Source: Desertimonas sp963732335 (GTDB lineage Bacteria; Actinomycetota; Acidimicrobiia; Acidimicrobiales; Ilumatobacteraceae). From it: a DNA stretch of 64,000 bases. Shown here piece by piece: positions 60,895-64,000 of this stretch. The stretch spans positions 1-64,000 of the forward strand of contig CAVSZO010000010.1 of assembly GCA_963732335.1 (NCBI GenBank), written 5' to 3'. Every line of letters starts with the position of its first letter. Within the stretch, counting starts at the first letter, position 1. The notes under the pieces were generated by a model. That model was given only the letters and a program-made list of their open reading frames with translations, was not told the DNA's origin and ran no database searches. The position numbers were made by a program, and so were the translations under genes.

Positions 60895-61676
60895 AGCGGC
60901 CCCGAGAGGCCGCCGTCCTTTCTGACTCGCCAGAAGTGGATGGCCATGAAGATGACGATGATGAATGGGAAGAACAGCACGTGCAGCACGTACCACCGGA
61001 GCAACGTCTCCGGCCCGATCTCGGCGCCGCCGAGCAGCACGAAGCGCACGTCGCGGCCGAACACCGGCGTGTAGCCGATCATGTTCGTGCCCACCGTGAC
61101 GGCCCACAGGGCGAGCTGGTCCCACGGCAGCAGGTAGCCGGTGAACGACAGCAGCAACGTGAGCGTCAACAGGATGACGCCGATGACCCAGTTGAACTCC
61201 CGAGGCGCCTTGTAGGCGCCGTGGTAGAAGACGCGCGCCATGTGCAGGAACACGGTCAGCACCATCAGGTGGGCGCCCCAGCGGTGCATGTTGCGCACGA
61301 GCAGCCCGAACGTCACCGAGGTCTGCAGGTTGGAGATGTCGTCCCAGGCGACCGTCGCCTCCGGCCGGTAGAAGAACATCAGGAAGATGCCCGTCACCGT
61401 CAGCAGGATGAACAGGAAGAAGCTCAGCCCGCCGAGGCACAGCGTGTAGCTGACCTTGACGGCGTGGCGCTTCACCTTCACCGGGTGGAGGTGGTAGAGC
61501 ACCGAGTTCATGATCACGTAGCTGCGGTTGCGCGGGCTGTCGGTGTAGCCCTTGCGGAAGATCGAGCCGGGGCGGAAGATGCTGCTCCAGGCCTGGCTGC
61601 CCTTCACCGAATCGGTGGTGGCGTTGATCCGGTCCTTGATCGTCGGTTTCGGTTGCTCGTCAACGATGCGTGCCAT
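60891..61676 (-). CDS. Cytochrome b6-type N-terminal cytochrome b
   Basis: 261 residues, four helices, intact. Heme b ligands are H131 and H145 (NMHRWGAH, TVFLHMARV) and H232 and H247 (YVLHVLFF, MAIHFWR), with the 14/15 spacing of the b6 type. C80 in YTLCLGGLSF aligns with the cysteine that holds heme c(n) covalently in plant b6 and Bacillus QcrB. It also has TGYLLPWDQLALWAV, and it ends VRKDGGLSGPL like PetB. The cytoplasmic N-terminus of about 70 residues is longer than in b6. It is followed by subunit IV with a GTGA overlap. Confidence 0.95.
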   Translation of the reverse strand: MARIVDEQPKPTIKDRINATTDSVKGSQAWSSIFRPGSIFRKGYTDSPRNRSYVIMNSVLYHLHPVKVKRHAVKVSYTLCLGGLSFFLFILLTVTGIFLMFFYRPEATVAWDDISNLQTSVTFGLLVRNMHRWGAHLMVLTVFLHMARVFYHGAYKAPREFNWVIGVILLTLTLLLSFTGYLLPWDQLALWAVTVGTNMIGYTPVFGRDVRFVLLGGAEIGPETLLRWYVLHVLFFPFIIVIFMAIHFWRVRKDGGLSGPL

Positions 61677-61688
61677 GGGATCCGGACC

Positions 61689-62102
61689 TCAGAAGCGCAT
61701 GCCGTAGGCGTAGCCGTGGTTGTTGGTGCGGGTGTGGGTGTCGCCGGTGACGCCGGGCGTGCCCGCCTTGCCGAGGATGATCACGCCGGTCGGGCAGCGG
61801 TCGACGCACAGCGCGCACCGCGTGCAGATGTCGTCGTCGATCGTGAACACGACCTGGTCAGACGGATCCTCGCCGGGTCGCTCGGTGCCGATCGCCTCGA
61901 CGATCGCCTCCGGCTTGACCATGTGGATGCACTTCCACGGGCAGATGTCGACGCAGCCCTCGCACATGATGCACTCGGTCTGGTCGATGTGGATGAACTG
62001 CTTCGGCTTGACCGCCTTGGTGAGGTAGTCGGCGTCGACCTCGACGAGGGTGTACTCGTCGGTGAACGGCATCATCGGCGGGTTGGCGTCAGTACGCGCC
62101 AT
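61689..62102 (-). CDS. 2[4Fe-4S] ferredoxin within the cytochrome operon
   Basis: 137 residues. Ligands are C44, C47, C50, C54 (CIMCEGCVDICPWKCIHM) and C93, C96, C99, C103 (CTRCALCVDRCPTGVIILG). The two sites are separated by a 38-residue insert with an acidic loop (GTERPGEDPSDQ), longer than in small clostridial ferredoxins. The N-terminus MARTDANPPMMPFTDEYTLV and the tail TNNHGYAYGMRF have no cluster. It is 12 bases upstream of cytochrome b and in the same unit, so it may donate electrons to, or take them from, the membrane complex. The frame is intact. Confidence 0.92.
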   Translation of the reverse strand: MARTDANPPMMPFTDEYTLVEVDADYLTKAVKPKQFIHIDQTECIMCEGCVDICPWKCIHMVKPEAIVEAIGTERPGEDPSDQVVFTIDDDICTRCALCVDRCPTGVIILGKAGTPGVTGDTHTRTNNHGYAYGMRF

Positions 62103-62104
62103 CG

Positions 62105-62581
62105 TCACGCCTTCTTCACCAGCGGTCGGCCGAACGAGGACACCTCGATCTCGGCGGTCTTGACCTGGCCGCGCTTCTGCCACCACGCCCAGATGAAGAT
62201 GATCAGCCCGAAGTAGATCGCATGGAGGAGCACGACGACGATGTCGCGGATCGCCTCGTATTGGAGCGTCAGCGGCATCCAGCCGCCGAGCGCCTGCGGC
62301 TTGAGGATCTCGCCGGGGCCGAGGACGATGTTGTCGCGGCTCCACCCGAGGTTCCGGTCGGCGTGGTCGATCCACTGGTGGGGAACGACGCCGAAGGCGA
62401 GGAACATCACACCGAAGGCGTACGTGGCCGCCAGCATCGCCTCGCCCCACGACAGCGGCTTGCCGACGGGGCGGCGCTTGCCGTAGGGGATCACCGCCAG
62501 CGTCAACGCGATCGAGGCGAAGAACGCCAGGAGGAACGCCACGTTCATCCCTGGCCATTCCAACGGGTCGATTGCGATCAT
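62105..62581 (-). CDS. Unknown four-helix membrane protein, first gene of the respiratory operon
   Basis: 158 residues from ATG 62581 (MIAIDPLEWPGMNVAFLLAF); I recognise no family. Three to four helices: NVAFLLAFFASIALTLAVIP, MLAATYAFGVMFLAFGVVPH, and IVVVLLHAIYFGLIIFIWAW. Between them is a polar loop of about 45 residues (DHADRNLGWSRDN). Two histidines (PHQW and LLHAIYF) lie at helix ends and might bind heme, but there is no motif. The stop is two bases before the ferredoxin start, so the products are probably made together and a membrane partner of the ferredoxin is plausible. Confidence 0.72.
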   Translation of the reverse strand: MIAIDPLEWPGMNVAFLLAFFASIALTLAVIPYGKRRPVGKPLSWGEAMLAATYAFGVMFLAFGVVPHQWIDHADRNLGWSRDNIVLGPGEILKPQALGGWMPLTLQYEAIRDIVVVLLHAIYFGLIIFIWAWWQKRGQVKTAEIEVSSFGRPLVKKA

Positions 62582-62735
62582 CGGATCGGGGTGCCTCTCT
62601 GCGGATCGAACTCGTCTCGGGCACACCCTAGTGGGGTCTACGAGCCAGCCAGGCTGCTTGCTCGCTCGTGAAACCGGGTTTCCGCGCCGTTCGGCGATTA
62701 CGCGTATCGTTTGGCCGAACCATGACGCTCAACTA

Positions 62736-62802
62736 CGTTCCCCGGCCACGTAGGCCGCGTCTGGCCGCTCCTCAGCTGGCGCCTCGTCGCTCGCATCGAT
62801 AA
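62736..62802 (+). repeat. GTTCCCCGGCCACG repeat family, copy C
   Basis: GTTCCCCGGCCACGTAGGCC starts at 62737, one base different from copy A in this block, followed by a more diverged CTGGCCGCTCCTCAGCTGGC. It lies in the gap between the divergent respiratory operon and the cytochrome c gene at 62815. Confidence 0.72.
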
Positions 62803-62814
62803 TCGGGCTCAACC

Positions 62815-63694
62815 GTGACTGAGATCCCCGAACATCTGCTCAAGCGCTCGCGAGACCGCCGAGCAGCGTTGGGGCTCGGAGGTGGCGAAACGGCGCCGAG
62901 CTGCGGAGGGCGCCGCCGAGGCCGAGCCGGCGGCGACGCCGGCGACGACGGCGGCCACCCCTGCGGCTGCACCACCAGCCGGTCCGGTCGGACGAAAGGC
63001 TGCCGCGGCACCCGCCGAGGCTCCGCCACCCAAGCCTGACCCGCCGTACGTGGCGGCGGCCAAGTCACGGGCGAAGATCCCGTTCTGGGCGATGGCGGCG
63101 CTGTCGTTGATGCCGATCTGGGCGTTCATGTACGTGCGCTCGCTCACCGCGCCGCCGGAGACCTCCGAAGGACCGATCGGCGTCGGCGCCGAGGTCTACG
63201 GCAACTGTGCTTCGTGCCACGGATCGTCGGGCGAGGGGGGAAGCGGCCGCCCGCTCAGCCGACGGCGAGGTCAACCTGACGTTCCCGCACATCGAGGACC
63301 AGTTGCGCTTCGTCTACTTCGGCACCGAGGGTTACAACCTCGCCGGCGTCGTCCAGCTACGGCGACCCGAACCGCGAGGGCGGCGCCCACACCGCCGGGT
63401 TCGTTCGGCATCATGCCGCAGTGGGGCACCGCCGCCGGCGGTGACCTCACCGACGCCGAGATCCTCGCCGTCGTGTGCCACGAGCGCTACACCTTCAACG
63501 GACCCGATCCCACCGACCCGGAGGTCGCCGAGGAGTACGAGCTCTGGTGCTCGGAGGAGTCGCCGATGTTCGCCGCCCTCGAGGCCGGGACGCCGCTCGC
63601 CGACCTCGACACCGCCGGCATCACCGCGCCCGACGGCAGCCCGGCCGACATCATCGACATCGGCGACGCCCCCGTCGAAGGCAGCCCCCTCTAG
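62815..63694 (+). CDS. Membrane-anchored cytochrome c with PEHLLKRS tail motif, frameshifted
   Basis: About 293 residues. GTG 62815 gives VTEIPEHLLKRSRDRRAALG, a hydrophilic basic start. An Ala/Pro-rich stretch follows (EPAATPATTAATPAAAPP), then one helix FWAMAALSLMPIWAFMYV and a c-type domain with heme site NCASCHGSSG. Frame changes occur near 62880, 63242, 63355 and 63410. Between them the segments DGEVNLTFPHIEDQLRFVYF and SYGDPNREGGAHTAG and then SFGIMPQWGTAAGG restore the domain. Candidate axial methionine: GIMPQWG. It is divergent from the bc/nuo operon. It may be the electron acceptor of the Rieske/cytochrome complex. Confidence 0.85.
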
Positions 63695-63739
63695 ACCGCC
63701 CCGCCCGCCCGCACATCGCCGCGAGCTCGTGGCGCGGTG

Positions 63740-64000
63740 ATGCGCCAGCGTAGCCTGGCTGCATGCGTCACGCTCAGCCTGGACTCCTGGGCATCGCCCA
63801 GACCCTCCGCCGTCGTCATCGACGAGACCGCCACCGCCGACCTCTCCGTGCGTTCGCCCCACACCGGCGACATCGTCACCGAGGTGCTCGTCGTCGGCGG
63901 CGGACCTGCGGGTGCCGCCGCCGGGTACTGGCTCGCCCGCCACGGACACGACGTGACGGTGATCGAGCGCAAGACGTTTCCCCGGGAGAAGACGTGCGGC
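63740..64000 (+). CDS. FAD-dependent oxidoreductase, geranylgeranyl-reductase-like, 3' end outside window
   Basis: 87 codons to the window edge. The Rossmann start TEVLVVGGGPAGAAAGYWLA carries the GxGxxG-type dinucleotide motif, followed by RHGHDVTVIERKTFPREKTC, whose FPREK.CG is typical of the geranylgeranyl reductase/PHBH-like group. ATG 63740 is open in this frame, but the first 40 residues are unlike the family. Another ATG at 63763 would need a frame change. The substrate is unknown; menaquinone or archaeal-type lipid reductases in the family would suit the respiratory setting but this is not shown. Confidence 0.75.
   Translation, partial: MRQRSLAACVTLSLDSWASPRPSAVVIDETATADLSVRSPHTGDIVTEVLVVGGGPAGAAAGYWLARHGHDVTVIERKTFPREKTCG

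Overview
The window comes from a high-GC genome that looks like an actinobacterium, most probably of the Acidimicrobiia type. The reasons are very high third-position GC, GTG/TTG starts with four-base stop/start overlaps, a PAGTEA linker on a secreted binding protein, and two separate complex I operons. The class-level assignment is an inference.

Layout. 1-2.7 kb: the 3'-truncated tuf gene preceded by tRNA-Thr and tRNA-Met (an arrangement like thrT-tufB), a GNAT acetyltransferase, a YajQ-type protein and tRNA-Tyr. 2.8-10.2 kb (+): an acyl-CoA synthetase followed by a complete Liv-type ABC importer. 10.2-14.6 kb (-): a maltose-type sugar ABC importer. 14.7-17.5 kb (-): a DUF937-like protein and acetyl-CoA synthetase. 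17.5-31.5 kb (-): complex I operon 1 (nuoABCDHIJKLMN, without nuoEFG), followed by a ROK sugar kinase, a MidA/NDUFAF7-type methyltransferase and an unknown secreted protein. 31.5-41.5 kb: threonine ammonia-lyase, an acyl-ACP desaturase behind a 22-bp palindrome, a GH65 phosphorylase with a beta-phosphoglucomutase-like HAD enzyme, deoC, a membrane spermidine-synthase-like protein and a DUF445 protein. 41.6-62.6 kb (-): a continuous respiratory array. In transcription order it runs: membrane protein, 2[4Fe-4S] ferredoxin, b6-type cytochrome b, subunit-IV-type cytochrome b, Rieske protein, diheme cytochrome c, unknown membrane protein, then all fourteen nuo genes (nuoA-N). 62.8-64 kb (+): another cytochrome c and the start of an FAD-dependent oxidoreductase.

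Together the genes describe an aerobic heterotroph that imports carboxylates and sugars, activates acids to CoA esters, phosphorolyses disaccharides and feeds electrons into two different complex I forms and a b6f-like quinol oxidase.

Many genes, including essential ones, are broken by single-base insertions or deletions while their protein similarity continues in the next frame. I treat these as probable sequence errors, densest at 7.7-8.4 and 10.2-14.4 kb. Gene spans therefore run from the first start to the final stop across the frame changes. Several intergenic gaps hold palindromic repeats of at least three families. One of them is a three-hairpin element of about 175 bp found in two inverted copies inside the respiratory operons, with a covarying base pair.
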